A stretch of 64,000 nucleotides of DNA from Ascidia mentula (taxonomy: Eukaryota > Chordata > Ascidiacea > Phlebobranchia > Ascidiidae): positions 10,367,001-10,431,000 of the forward strand of contig OX387202.1 in assembly GCA_947561715.1 (NCBI GenBank). The letters run 5' to 3'. The position numbers and the translations under genes were made by a program. The notes under the pieces are model-generated. The model did no database searches. It had not been told where the DNA came from and was given only the letters and a program-made list of their open reading frames with translations. Of the stretch, positions 44,488-56,176 are shown piece after piece. Positions within the stretch are counted from its first letter, which is position 1; each line of letters opens with the position of its first letter.

Positions 44488-47400
44488 TTAGCATTTAACT
44501 TTCATTTTAGATGCAAAGACTGTATTATATCCTCTCCACTGGTGCCAAGCAGTTTCTCCCCACTGACTATTGAGTTTGGCAATTGTACAGTATTGTCCAC
44601 GCCACCATGCTCCAAGACGATCTATATCACAATTGCCGTCTGGCCGTCTGCGAAGTACACAACGAAAAAATAATTTTCGTCGTTTCTAAACACCAAAAAA
44701 ACACAATAATGAAACATGCTCTATCATTATTACTCACACATCGCCGTGTCTGTCACGAGTTGTAAATCCCATCCCGTTAATGAATGTCATGGCGTCAGTT
44801 ACATTTCCCGAATCATGGGATAAAGTTATTCTGTAAGAACTTCCTTCATCGCCAATGCTAAAATTACTAAAACAGAGATTATACTAATGCAAACTAACAT
44901 CAGTAAATGACAACAAAATTTGTAGTTTTAAATCCATCTGCTTAGATTGGTTCTGTTTTACACCATGCTTCGAAAATATTTTCACATTGTGTCGTGTTGT
45001 GTGAAAGTGTTATTTGCAATGTATTAAAGACTGAGTAGAAAGAGAAGTGTGTGATAGGACGTAAGATAGGATGGTCGGTTGATGAATTCTTACTGCGTGT
45101 CGTAACGTGCTCAAATTTCAGATGTTATTTAACCTCGTCAAGGTAGCCCAATACACCGAATATCCTATTTACTTTTTTTCAAAGTATTTTTGAATGTAGG
45201 CCACACGTTTCTAGCACTAACACATGTATTGTCACCCAAGCTGTCATTTAAATTGTGGGTCCGGGTGACTTCTGTTAGAGGATAGAAAGTAAAAATACAT
45301 AGTTCTCTACATAGGTTGTGAGATGGTTTCGATTTGATTTGTTTGGCCTAATTTGTTTTGTCTGGAGACTGGCAATCAGTAAATTGTTTGCTGGTTGATT
45401 TACAACTCGATATAACCTTTACAACTGGCTATTTCCAATATGGACAAAATTACAAAATATTCCAAAGAAAAACTATAAATTTGCATTAACATCATTTGCA
45501 ATTCTTTACATTACGCTGTGTCGAGTAATTTATCGCTGCCACGAATTGATTAATTTCAACACAGTAAAATGATAATCTTACCTATACTCGGCAAAACCAA
45601 AACCAGTCCAGACAATCCGCATATCAATACGAAGACGACATGTAGTGGACGCACTGGTGATTTGATGCAGTTTCTCTAAACCTAATAAGGTTTTTTTTGT
45701 TACAAAAGTTTTTGGCGAAACAGACTACTGGCTTTATATCAACTGGGATCTTTCTCGGTACAAGTTTCATTGACGTATTGTTCGTCAGTGGTCGTTTATA
45801 GCAACCATTGACGAACAATGTTTTGAAAGCCAGGTTATCTATAGTATATAGTAAGTTTGTTGGCATAACACCATGAAACTAGCGATTAGATAATCTTCAC
45901 CAAACAAAACAAGTTCTTAATTTTAATATAACGCCACCAGCTCGAAAGTGTTAGTGCTATAGGACACTGGTGTTTAGTTTCTGTTCAAACTTATGAGTCA
46001 ATTGGACAATAACCTATCCAAAATTCTGTAGATAGATTCCCAAACCCCTTCTTGTAATCCACCCAATCTCTATCGAAACTCACAGATCCATCGTAACGGC
46101 GTTGGAACACCTGTTATTTATCACAGTTTTTATCAAAGCTGATTAAATAAACGGCCTAACATCCAATAACACTACATTTATATTGAGGTTCCATTAGAAG
46201 GTTGCAACATGGATAATCAACATTTACTCAAGTAAACAATGAAATGTATATTTTCACTTTCACCTGCCACCCGTCTTCACAGTAAGCTTCTTCTCCAGAT
46301 CTAAGAAGTTGGAGACCATGAACATGAGATGTTTTACAAGATTCGGAACCAAGACTTTGTAGAAGTTTTTCAATCCCTGTTTTTTGAAAATGTGTTATGT
46401 TGTATTATATTAGGTTTAAAGAACACGGACACATGAGGGACAATTTTCAACATCAGATTTTTGAAAAATTCCAATGTTTATGTAAAGTAACGTACGACCA
46501 GAAAGATCGTTTGAGAATCAATCAGTATTTTTATTTATATTGATTCACATTCCATGCGATTCGGGATGTTTTTTGGGGGGAAGGAGCTGGGACGAAAGTG
46601 TCGGGTTTGAAAAGTTGGGTTGTGAACTATTACACAACCCAACTTTTACGACCATTGTGGTGATGAACAACTTGGTGTTTATTACACGAAAGGGCAGTAA
46701 TGAACACAATGGTATTTTTTGGATAACGTTGCTTAATCTGTTTTAAACGAATAACACGAGTCTAAAGCTTGTTTGCACAAGTATAAAAATGAGTGATCTT
46801 AACTGTGATATGTACGATTCTGCTTATTCTGGAGTCGATCCACTTCATTCGTCAAAGCTATGAACAAAAGCTTGCGATTAAATAAAGAAGATAATTTATT
46901 TGCGTTAATTGCGGGAGTTTGAAGATAAACGATCAAAAATTATTAATATCCTCTAACATCTTGCTCTGCTAAACATAGTTGGTGAAATTTTCAGATAGGT
47001 AACTCATTCTTGAACTACCGGTAATAATTGAAGGTTTACTTTCAAAGTCTCTGGAATGCTATAGTTTCTAGTTCACTTCTTGTGAAAGACTGTTTTTTTA
47101 GTACATTGTATTTTTACAGCTCTTACATTTAAACCTAGATGAGTTGTTTTAGAAAATACGTTTATTTTAAATTATGTTTTACTGCTTCCTGGTACCCGCG
47201 CTGTTTATGCAGCGTGTCACGTGTAAAACTTGTTGTATGGATAACTGTCACGTAATTGGTTGGCTAGGCCACCAGTGGCAAATAGGAGTGATGATTACTT
47301 TCTTTTTCAATTTGTATTTCAAAATGTGATTACCACCTTCATATGTTTCATTTGAAGAAAATAAGCATGTGGGAAATCCACATACCGTTAATAAGACTCA

Positions 47401-47653
47401 TCATTTCGTCAACGTCAGGTCCTTGTTTTCCGATTTCACCTCGAGGTCCTCGCTCTCCACGTGGTCCATGTGCGCCCTTCTCTCCTCTGCTTCCTGTGAT
47501 TCCAGGTTCTCCCTTTATTCCTCTGATCCGAATACCGTCTCCCTGATTTCCTGCATCCCACACAACTCTACATTGCTGTTCTTGTTGATGTGTTATAACA
47601 AGACGGCCGACCAATACAACTCCAAACAAAATCAACTTTATCATTTTTATCAA
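44488..47653 (-). CDS. Ficolin-like secreted lectin (collagen + fibrinogen-related domain)
   Basis: Six exons on the minus strand: 47653-47386, 46376-46264, 46110-46014, 45681-45582, 44857-44738 and 44647-44488. All are GT-AG with matching phases, giving 285 residues. In order: signal peptide ([18 protein letters not shown]), a short linker with Cys28, 11 Gly-X-Y triplets (residues 45-77), and a fibrinogen-related domain (about 98-285). Domain hallmarks are [37 protein letters not shown] and HQWRGYN. Collagen plus this domain is the ficolin layout. Ficolins bind acetylated glycans and trigger lectin complement in chordates, so a haemolymph or mucosal recognition role is inferred. The calcium loop is unusual (DRHGD in place of the common DxDND), and a Cys is the last residue, which could link subunits. 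The collagen stretch is shorter than in vertebrate ficolins. The start could be either of the two nearby ATGs (residue 1 or 4). Confidence 0.9.
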
Positions 47654-48412
47654 ACTTCGACTGTGTGAATCTGTAACACCACACAGGAGAATTATATTAG
47701 TGGAATCAAGTGACCCAAAATAGTTGAGATCATTTCATTGCTAGTAAGTTTTAAGTACAAACTGCAAGGTGATCGCACGTCTAAAACCGCAGAAACTATA
47801 CAAACACTGTAGATAATAACAAATATATAAGTTGGTGTTTTAACATGAATGTTCTATCGAAATTCAAAACCAGATAAAAATGCAAACTATGTAAATTATA
47901 TAAAAATGTAAATTATTCTTAATCAGGAAAAATTAATTATAATCAGGCTATTGACGACACAACGTGCATTTAAGCTGAACATGTTAATTTGACGAACAAC
48001 ACACGTTAACAATCATCTAAAGTAGAATTATTGACAAACAGCTTTGATTAAAATCGTTGTTTTCTTCACAACGGTTAGTTCCGTAGCGTTTGGTCGTGTT
48101 ACAGTCTACTTGTCCCACTGAAACCATTCAATTCAGTATCTACAGGTACATTATTAAACAAAACTTTTATTAAACAGTTACATTTCATTTAACGGATAAC
48201 TTGGAATATCGATAACCTTACTTTGCCTGTCAGTAATAAAGTATCTAAAAACTGGATGATTTTCCCTCAGATACAACAAACTTTCCAATCGCATTTATCC
48301 TATCGTACTTTACCGAATATAATCTATTTCAAGACGGAATTGTTTTATTGATAACAAAGCATCATTCTTACCCTAGACCAGTACAAGAACCAAAAGTGTT
48401 TATCATAATAAG
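47654..48412. other. 5' flank of the ficolin-like gene
   Basis: The promoter is expected here but no clear element was picked out. The sequence is AT-rich without recognised repeats. Confidence 0.4.
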
Positions 48413-48460
48413 ATGCAGACATGGCCACTGTTTCAACCTGGAAGGTCTCGTCAGTGCAGC
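48413..48460 (-). ncRNA. Hammerhead ribozyme, second copy
   Basis: The minus strand has CTGACGA (allowed variation at the seventh core position), stem II GACC/GGTT with a wobble pair, GAAA, and a shortened stem III (ACA/TGT). A cleavage C precedes TGCA, which pairs with TGCA of stem I (4 bp). Flanking sequence (ACTTCCACTTTGTGGT nearby on the plus strand) is shared with the copy at 43373, so both belong to one dispersed repeat. The weaker stems suggest reduced activity. Confidence 0.65.
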
Positions 48461-51047
48461 TATGGTGTGACTCACAACCATCTTGTCAACTAAATAGCCG
48501 GCAAGACTTCCACTTTGTGGTGACTATGCAGTCGTAAACAATGTTTGCAGATCATAACACACATCTTGCATCCTAAATTGTGCCAGTCATGAGTAAACAG
48601 CATTTATCTCTAGTTTGTTTTATTCCATCCTGAACGCAATCATTCATAATTATAACTGATTTTTTATAAAAAAACGATAACACAATTTGTGCCACAACCA
48701 CAAGTTTTCTAACACGTTCCGAAATCTACCTTTTTCCAACGCCACCTGTTGTGCGTGACACAAGCGATAACTTCTTATTTGCAAAATTACAATATAACAT
48801 AACTTTGTGTCAAGCGCATTTATTGTAAAGAATACATGTTTCGCTAAAAGCTTCCTCAGTTCAAAAATGAAATAGAAAAAAAAAGTAAAATGCTGAAAAT
48901 GAAATGTTAAAACTGGCCGAACAAATAGGCTGCTGGTGGTAACCTCCAAGACACTGTGAATAGTCAGGTGACCTACTTGCGTGACGTAGCACCGCGGCCG
49001 CAAGCATGCGGTGCGTGTGAAGATAAAACCGTAGGGCAACTGAAAGAACGTTAAAGTTGCACGAGCCCTCTGGATTGCCGACGACTTTAATCAGAGCAAA
49101 CAACTTCTTGTTGCCCGATAACACGAAATCGGAAGCAGATCAAATGATAAGAACGACAGAGAAACATGGCTTATCAACACACAGCTTGTCATAACGAGGG
49201 TGTGTAGATTTTGTTCAAGGAAAAGTGGCGCAATGAATAATGCTAGCCTTGTTTGCTAACGATGGTTTGATTGGTTGATTTTGTAACATTTGAACCACGG
49301 TTTAAAGATCCAAAAGGTTTGAAACAAAATGTAAAACTAAGTTACATTATGTTTTTTATAAACCTCATGACGTATACAAAGATACCAGACCCTGTCCTGA
49401 AATTACTAAACACCCAGCGAAACAAACTCACAAGTAGTGTTCACTTTCCGAAAAACTTTTCATATTGATGTTCTTGTAGCGTTCCTTAACCTTTGTTTTT
49501 ATTCTGGCGTAAAAAGTTCCTACCTGTTATGTTGGATGTGTGATATAACGGTAAACGAAATCAGCAAATGTAACTTTTAACGTGCATGGCAGAAAGAGTC
49601 AATTGTCACTAAAATACATGCTGGTTTTTGATGGTCTCAATCCAATGCTCAATCCAAGTATTTGTTCCCACATCTTTCCATTTTACGTTTTCTGATAAAT
49701 GTCTATAATCTTAGGTAAATGTCTTTAATCCAAAGAGGCTGTGATGGTATTTAAATAAAATGTGGTGGCTAATGTAAATAAACTTATATATTGATCACAC
49801 ACAACTGTTTAGAACGCAACAATATTGCTTTCATTTGTACGCTATGTCCAAACCATGACTACAACGTGTCGGAAGAATTATCTACCTACAGAAGTAAAGA
49901 CAACAACTCAACACATTCCACCTTGTACATTGAAAGTGAGTCACCCTCGATTAAAGGGAACCTCAAACATTTGCTTAAAACCGTGTGTAATAAAGTTATT
50001 ACACCTCACATCTCAGGGGGACTTCCTAGCCATCAAAATACGTTATGATGACGCAGAAAAACACTATTTGTTTTTCACACGACTATGACTCAAAAAGTTT
50101 ATGCCTAAAAAACACTAAAAGGTCGAGATGTATTTTCTAATATTTAATTTTTTATCATAGTGCATTTAGATTGTTTTTTTTACCCTTTGTTTTTATCATA
50201 ACCGCAGACAACTCGTTGTTCGGCTACTAATCTCTCGAAAAGTCGAAAGGGCTGTATCATTGAATTCTCGACCATTGCATTGGCTAATTTGTTAATTTCA
50301 AAGTCACATTTCTTCCCGGTTTGCTGTCACAATATACTGCATTATTCTAAGTCATCATTATGGACTGCAGAAACTCATCGGCCATAGTAAGTGTATTAGC
50401 GAAGATACATAAGTAGAATATGTCAGACAAACTGGACATTACAATAAAGTATCGTTGTTTATAAGCCAAATGTGCAGTTTCTAACAACCTGGGATTGATA
50501 GACATGAAATCCTAGGTGTTTCGTAAAACAAATAACTTCTGTACTTTGCATAAATTTATTTAATGGCTTCACTCGAGTCTTGTCGACAGTGATTTCATTC
50601 CGTGTTGATTAAGACTATGCCCAAGAAAATCCATAGTGGTTTTGCCAAATTGATATTTCTGTAGGTTAAGAACCAATTCGTAATCGGAGAGAAACACGCG
50701 AGAAAGGGCACACTGCACGCCTGGGTGCACATTATTCATGGCACATTCAACGTGGTCGCCATAACAGTTTGATTTTCATCACGTAAGTTTCTTAATCACG
50801 TCCAACCAATGCATAATTACAGATATACACTTCACTAACTCCTTTAGATGATCACGTTTGTCAAGAAAATTTATTTTAAAATGTGGAGCCAAACATTTTA
50901 TTCAAAGTATCATTTTCAATAGTGTGAGATATTCCATCATATTTTTCACCGTCGTAGGAGAAAACGTTCAATAGAATTTTACCATATGTGTTTATAGTGG
51001 TTGTCCCATTTTTCATTACTCCAGCAGTCTTTTTTTTGCAAGGCCAT
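48461..51047. other. Intergenic, nothing firm
   Basis: Open frames at 48650-49124 (minus) and 49791-50088 (plus) have no recognisable domain. The left part continues the hammerhead-bearing repeat for about 80 bp. Confidence 0.4.
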
Positions 51048-52985
51048 TTTACTGGAACTAATTAACAGATTAACAGATGCACAGAATACACAGAATACAC
51101 TTCAACATAAACGTATAATGATTTGCAGATTACTATAAAACAAACATTGCCGTCTCTATTGCTTCTGTTGATCAATCTTTGTTGGTAATTCATCATTTCC
51201 CTACATGTGAGCGTGTTACTTCCTCCCACTACAGGATGCTCCAAGTATTGGCTATGGGGAGGTTTTAGTGGCCGACGTGACTGGTTTCGAAATAACGGCT
51301 AGAAGTGCCTCTAATTTATATTCGAGATTACAATACAAATATCATCGTGTCAAAAGGCAAAATGCAACATAATCGTTCAAAACACAACATTTTGTTGCTG
51401 TCCAGTGTAGTCTGTGTGTCAACTCAAAACCAAACTTTTTCGTTTCGTCTACAACGAATTTTTCCTTTTTCCCGAGCGTACGCCCGCACGCCGACCTATA
51501 ATAAAACAAACAAAGAATCCGCCGGCGCAAAGCGTGAGTGTGGACCCGGCCTTAGACTAAAGGTTATCACTGAATGATGTAGGAAAAATTGTTTACAGCG
51601 GCTCAGGGTCGGTTTGATGCCAGTGGCTAAAGACCAATTTGCAGTACTTTATGCACCGAGGCGTAAAGATAGATGGTTACACCTTGCAAATCTTTGGTAA
51701 TGTCGTCCATTATCGCTTGGAAATAGCCTGCAACGGAGGTTATACCAAATGCCAAAACGTTTTGAAATAGTATAACTCCGTGTGTACAGATTCTCTGGCT
51801 TCTCGCGTTTCTCTAGCACAAATCGGATTTGGTTATACGCGTCAGCTAGATCAATCTTTGAAAAGCCGTATTCACCTTGAAACTTGCGCATCACGTCTTC
51901 AAGAAATGGAAGTACGTGACGGTGTGAAAATAACTGCAAGTTAACTGCTACAAAGTAGTCTCTGTAAACTCGTATTTTGGCTTTGGTTTGTCCTGGAAGC
52001 GGTGACTTTCGTATTTAAACCACTAGCATTTCCAACTTGTAAAATTTCACAGGAGTCTAAATACGATGTCAGCGTCATATGCTCCATTGACATCGTCTTG
52101 TAATGCGAAGGCAACTGGTCTCGACTAGCAGAATATAGGCTTTAAGTCGTTTGTAAACATTACCTCTAGTTCAAAATCCTTCAAACGTTCCAATTCGGAC
52201 GAAAAGATCTCGGTATTGTTCGAAAGATGTTTGCAAGCTTCTTGTAAATGCATGTGTGTCCGGATAGCTCACGTCAAATAATGCGTGTAACTACTCCTCG
52301 GGACTCTAAAGTAGCTTGTACAACGAAATGTGCAAGGATTCGATGGCGCATTGTCCAAACAAATTTAGAAGCGGCATTTCGGAGACGAAAAATTCGACCT
52401 TATTCATTTTTGGTCAACGTTGAACTTTTGCCTTAAACGCCCCCACAACCGGAAGAACATGTTCTGTCGAGATCCAATTTTCTCTATTTCACGACAGAAA
52501 TAGAGTTTCTGGTAACGGTACCCTACAGGTTCGTACTTGAACTGAATTGCGGCTTGTTTGTAAACAACATGTTGATATTGTCGGTAGATGTCCGCTTCTT
52601 TCTGCAAGCACCTTCCACGTGTCCCAAACGTTTGCAAAAATGGCATGTGGCTGTTTTTATAACGGCAATTGGGTAGTTGGTGACGCAACAGCGTTTTCCT
52701 TGCATTCCGAACATTATACCCGATCCCTGTGTTCCACAAACGGTTTCATTTGCAACCTTTTTAGCGTCTTCAGTTTGCATGGCAACCACAATAGCACGCA
52801 TCAGCTTATCACAGTTGATTTTAAAAATTGCCTCTGCTTCATTGGCTATGGAGCAAAAAAACCTTGTGTGCAGCGCTTCATCCGGCGGGTTTGGAATCGA
52901 AGTCGCACATACCTGCGTCGTGGCGAATGCGTGCGGCCAATTCTTACACCGTTTCGCAAGGTTGGGATATATGTTGCTCCAAAAC
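51048..52985 (-). mobile_element. Ty3/gypsy LTR retroelement (fossil)
   Basis: The minus strand shows, in the expected order, a gag region (about 52985-52400) with a nucleocapsid zinc knuckle (CHFCKRLGHVEGACRKK) and a reverse-transcriptase region (about 51940-51650) with FSKIDLADAYNQI. A 280-bp block (51330-51048) shared with 13810-14095 follows, possibly LTR or 3' flank. RNase H and integrase were not found between them. The element is broken in many places and looks old. No matched pair of LTRs was identified. Confidence 0.65.
51352..51460 (+). repeat. Dispersed repeat, inverted copy at 57725-57845
   Basis: About 110 bp (GGCAAAATGCAACAT and GCTGTCCAGTGTAGT inside it) match the reverse complement of 57725-57845. 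The family is unknown and there is no coding content. Confidence 0.55.
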
Positions 52986-53033
52986 TTAAAGTCTTAAATC
53001 TCAATTTGTATGATATTTTTTCTTTTGTTACAG

Positions 53034-53165
53034 GTCTTGCAGGGACTTCTTGACAACGTCAACTTTTCCCTTAAGGACAAAAAGGTCAACATGGTTAACG
53101 GTAATGAAGTAATTTTGTGGGAGGTTGCATTCGTTAACTTGAACACTGAACATTGCCAAATTTGA
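53034..53165 (+). pseudogene. Duplicated METTL24-like last exon
   Basis: After an acceptor (TCTTTTGTTACAG), the exon reads VLQGLLDNVNF, then NGNEVILWEVAFVNLNTEHC, and a stop, 44 codons in all. Its intron end, start and 3' untranslated region match the last exon of the gene at 54305-55870. No other METTL24 exons lie upstream; a gypsy fossil abuts it. It seems to keep a longer, more typical carboxy terminus than the downstream gene. It may be an orphan exon or the end of a paralogue disrupted by the retroelement. Confidence 0.6.
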
Positions 53166-53420
53166 TGTATCACAGCGTTCGCGCCTAAATAAACGAATTA
53201 TAGTGTTGTACTGTGAAAAAATGTCAATATTAGATTAGTTACAAAAAGATTATGTACAGTATTTCAAATTCGAATGTATTGTAGTAATGTAAATTCTGAA
53301 AATAAATGGTTTGCAAATAAAAATTTAAATGAATGCATTGCCCCATCGTGTACATCAACTATTGTTATGTGGCCTCTCTAAACGGTACCGCGCAATTAAG
53401 AATATAGCTTCCGTCATTTA
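53166..53420 (+). repeat. Duplicated 3' flank, partner at 55845-56070
   Basis: About 250 bp after the orphan exon match the 3' flank of the METTL24-like gene. Shared landmarks include GAATGCATTGCCCCATCGTG and TTATGTGGCC. With the exon and its acceptor, the duplicated block spans about 52998-53420. Confidence 0.75.
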
Positions 53421-54304
53421 TTATTACTGCTCTGTTTACAGTTTGCTGTGCATTTTTTTCCTATTACATGTAAAATATCACTTGCTTTTAAATGCAACAT
53501 GTTCGTGAACATTAAATCGTCCGTACTGGCGTGTGGTTGACTCGATAGGGGAAGGATTCATGAATGATTCCCTCGAAACTGTAGAGGAACTGTGTTGTTT
53601 ACATTACACTCGTTGTTTTTTGTGAGCTACACGGTACAGTTATATATGAGTTAAAGACTTGCAGAGCGATAGGTCATAGAAGTTGTTTAACAGCCCAAAT
53701 TGTCGTTTTCGATGTTTTAGTGATATCCATGACTTAACGCTTTGATACTTTATGGTTATTTTATAATTGCGAAAGGTACGCAGCACTTGGGTGCAAAATA
53801 TCTGGAATTAATAAATTTGAAAAGGAAAGCCAAAGCTAGGGTGCTGTTAATAATATCCTATGTAATAGTAGTACTTTATTCTGAGTGTTGTGTTTCTTTG
53901 TGTTAGTTTAAAAAAAATGGAAAAAAAATAGAATACAAAACAAGGCTAACGACGCTCACGCATATAAATGGTAGTCAAATTGCAGAATGAAAATATGGGC
54001 ATGTGGTACGCCAGTGTCGTGCGTGTGTATGAGGCGAAACAACAACACTGAATATCATTAAGCGTAATAATCGATAACGCGCTGGTGTTATAAATTGTAC
54101 CTCTTCCAGTTATTTTATGCAGACTGTGTTGATGTATGTGTCCCAAGAAAGTAAACCAAAAAAATGTTCCAGGCTCAGTGTGGAGCTATTACGTTTCACG
54201 TAAATCACAAAGTTATTCGAATTTTGCTATTCAAGAAGAACATGAACTTGTTTAGTAATTACATGATCAAGAATATTCAAGTCATTTTCTTGCAATAGGT
54301 AATC
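53421..54304. other. Intergenic / 5' flank of the METTL24-like gene
   Basis: No exon or repeat was recognised. The promoter of the plus-strand gene starting at 54305 should be here. Confidence 0.4.
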
Positions 54305-55870
54305 ATGATGTTGGCAAGGAAAGATTTTAGGTACCTGATATTAAATTTGCTGATAGTAGTTGCTGTTATATTCTACGTAGTTTGGCAAGTTAATTTAGCA
54401 GGTTAGTTGACCTTACACTTTGTGGCCATTTGCATTTCTTTGAAATTTGTCATTCCAAAACCTAAAACTTCACATAAATGCAAACGCTTGCTTACATGTT
54501 AATATCAGTCGAGGTTTTTATGTAATTTTTGTGGCTGACATCGTAGCACTGGTTAAGGGGTAGTCACGTTCTTTAAACTGCGAAATGCAGTGCATTTTTG
54601 CGCTAACGTATGAAACAGTGTTATGGTGTCACGTACGTCGAAGAAATTTATAAATTACAAAGCATCGTTAAAAATTTTTCTACAATACCTTTTTTTTTAT
54701 CAATATAGCTGAGATTCGAGAACTTCGTTTAAGACTGGAGATAAATAAGGACGTTTAAACCAACAAAATTAATCTGGAAAACAGTAAAGTTGCATCTTAT
54801 GCTGGGAATTACCACGTATCAGATAAAATTTAAGAAATAATATTAATTTATTTGGTTAAGTTTTCATAAATATACCATAACAACTGAATACTCCCGCAAA
54901 TGTGACGGAGGATCTTGTTGTAATTCAAGCGAAGGAGATATTGAAGTTTGGTCCACCAGGACAATCTTCACCTCAACAGGAATTCGATCGTCTATGGAAT
55001 TATATTTACAAAATACAGGTGGCAGATTTGTTTGTTTTGTTGTTGGAAAAATACGTGATGTTAGATATTTTTTTTTTATTTGAATTACAGTACCATTGTT
55101 TGCAAGTTGAAAACTACGGTGGCGATCAGTCAGCTTTGGGCGACGGTGTTTATCCAGTATGTTTGGAACCCAAATTTTGGAAGGGAAACACTGATGGCTA
55201 CAAATGTTTGGTTTACTCTTTCGGCGTGGGAGGTGATTTTAGCTTCGATGACGTAATGGCAAAAAAAGGATGCGAAGTTCACTCGTTTGATCCAAGTAGA
55301 AAATTGTTTTATGTTTTAGGAAACGTGCTGGAAAAACAAGAGTTTTAACATTTTTAAAGAAGTTTGCCTGCAAAAAATATTTGCAAAAACTTTTTTAGCT
55401 GATAAACTCTTTTATCAAAAAAAATGGCGCACACATAAACCAGACATTTTCTTGCAGGTATGAAACTGGAGGATGGATTTAGACGGGATTCTGGAGTAGT
55501 GTTTCACAAAATCGGTATCAGCAGTGAGAACCACGACCAAGGCGGATGGAAACAGCGAACTTTGCGTGAGTTACAGCGACATACACTCGTTATTAGAAAT
55601 AACATAAATTATTTGCCCAGGTACGATACTCGAAGAACTGGGTCACAAAGGAAGGTATTTAGATTACCTAAAGGTGGATATAGACAACCCAGCTGGGGGA
55701 GGATTTGAAGACCAGGTAAGACATGATATGTGCCTTGAATCTCAATTTGTATGAAAATTTTTCTTTTGTTCCAGGTCTTGCAAGAACTTCTTCACACCGG
55801 TTTGTACAAATGCGTCAGACAATTTGGTTTAGAAACGCGACTAAATACTAAACGAATTGTGGTGTTGTAG
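54305..55870 (+). CDS. METTL24-like methyltransferase, shortened carboxy terminus
   Basis: Exons are 54305-54401, 54718-54761, 54911-55018, 55091-55295, 55458-55565, 55621-55715 and 55775-55870, giving about 250 residues. Phases agree throughout. Exons 4-7 are secure; the junction between exons 2 and 3 is the weakest. The product opens with a signal-anchor segment (LILNLLIVVAVIFYVVW), then a short helical stem. The catalytic region follows: VYSFGVGGDFSFDD (motif I), EVHSFDPS with the acidic end of the next strand, GGWKQRTL, LEELGHKGRYLDYLKVDID. These are METTL24/Methyltransf-type hallmarks. A type II membrane protein of the secretory route is inferred, with unknown substrate. The last exon ends early (CVRQFGLETRL then RIVVL) compared with the usual roughly 350 residues. 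A duplicate of its terminal exon lies at 53034-53165. Confidence 0.82.
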
Positions 55871-56145
55871 TGTTAAAAAAATGGTAATATTATGCAAGTT
55901 ACAAAAAAGATTATTTACACTACTTTAAGTTCCAATGTACTGCAGTTGTGTTAATTTAGAAAATGAAATATTTGCAAAGAAAAATTTAATTGAATGCATC
56001 GCCCCATCGTGTGCACCAACTGTTGTTATGTGGCCTTTCTAAACGGTACCCCGCAATTAAGAATAGCTTCCTCCACGTTGTTGTATTTTATTATAGACAG
56101 TTTTCATTACAGTATTGAGAGCTTCACACAGTTATATACACACTC

Positions 56146-56176
56146 TTTCGACTTGCATTCTCTCATCAGTGCAGCT
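56146..56176 (-). ncRNA. Hammerhead-like core, degenerate
   Basis: The minus strand has AGCTGCA then CTGATGA and, 13 bases later, GAAA, the same stem I strand and core as at 43373. Stem II pairs over only two bases and no matching cleavage strand was found. It is a decayed relative of the family. Confidence 0.35.

Noticed and set aside
51649-51939. Host gene encoding a polymerase-like protein
   Set aside because: FSKIDLADAYNQI and the neighbouring zinc knuckle identify it as part of a broken gypsy-type retroelement, not a host gene.
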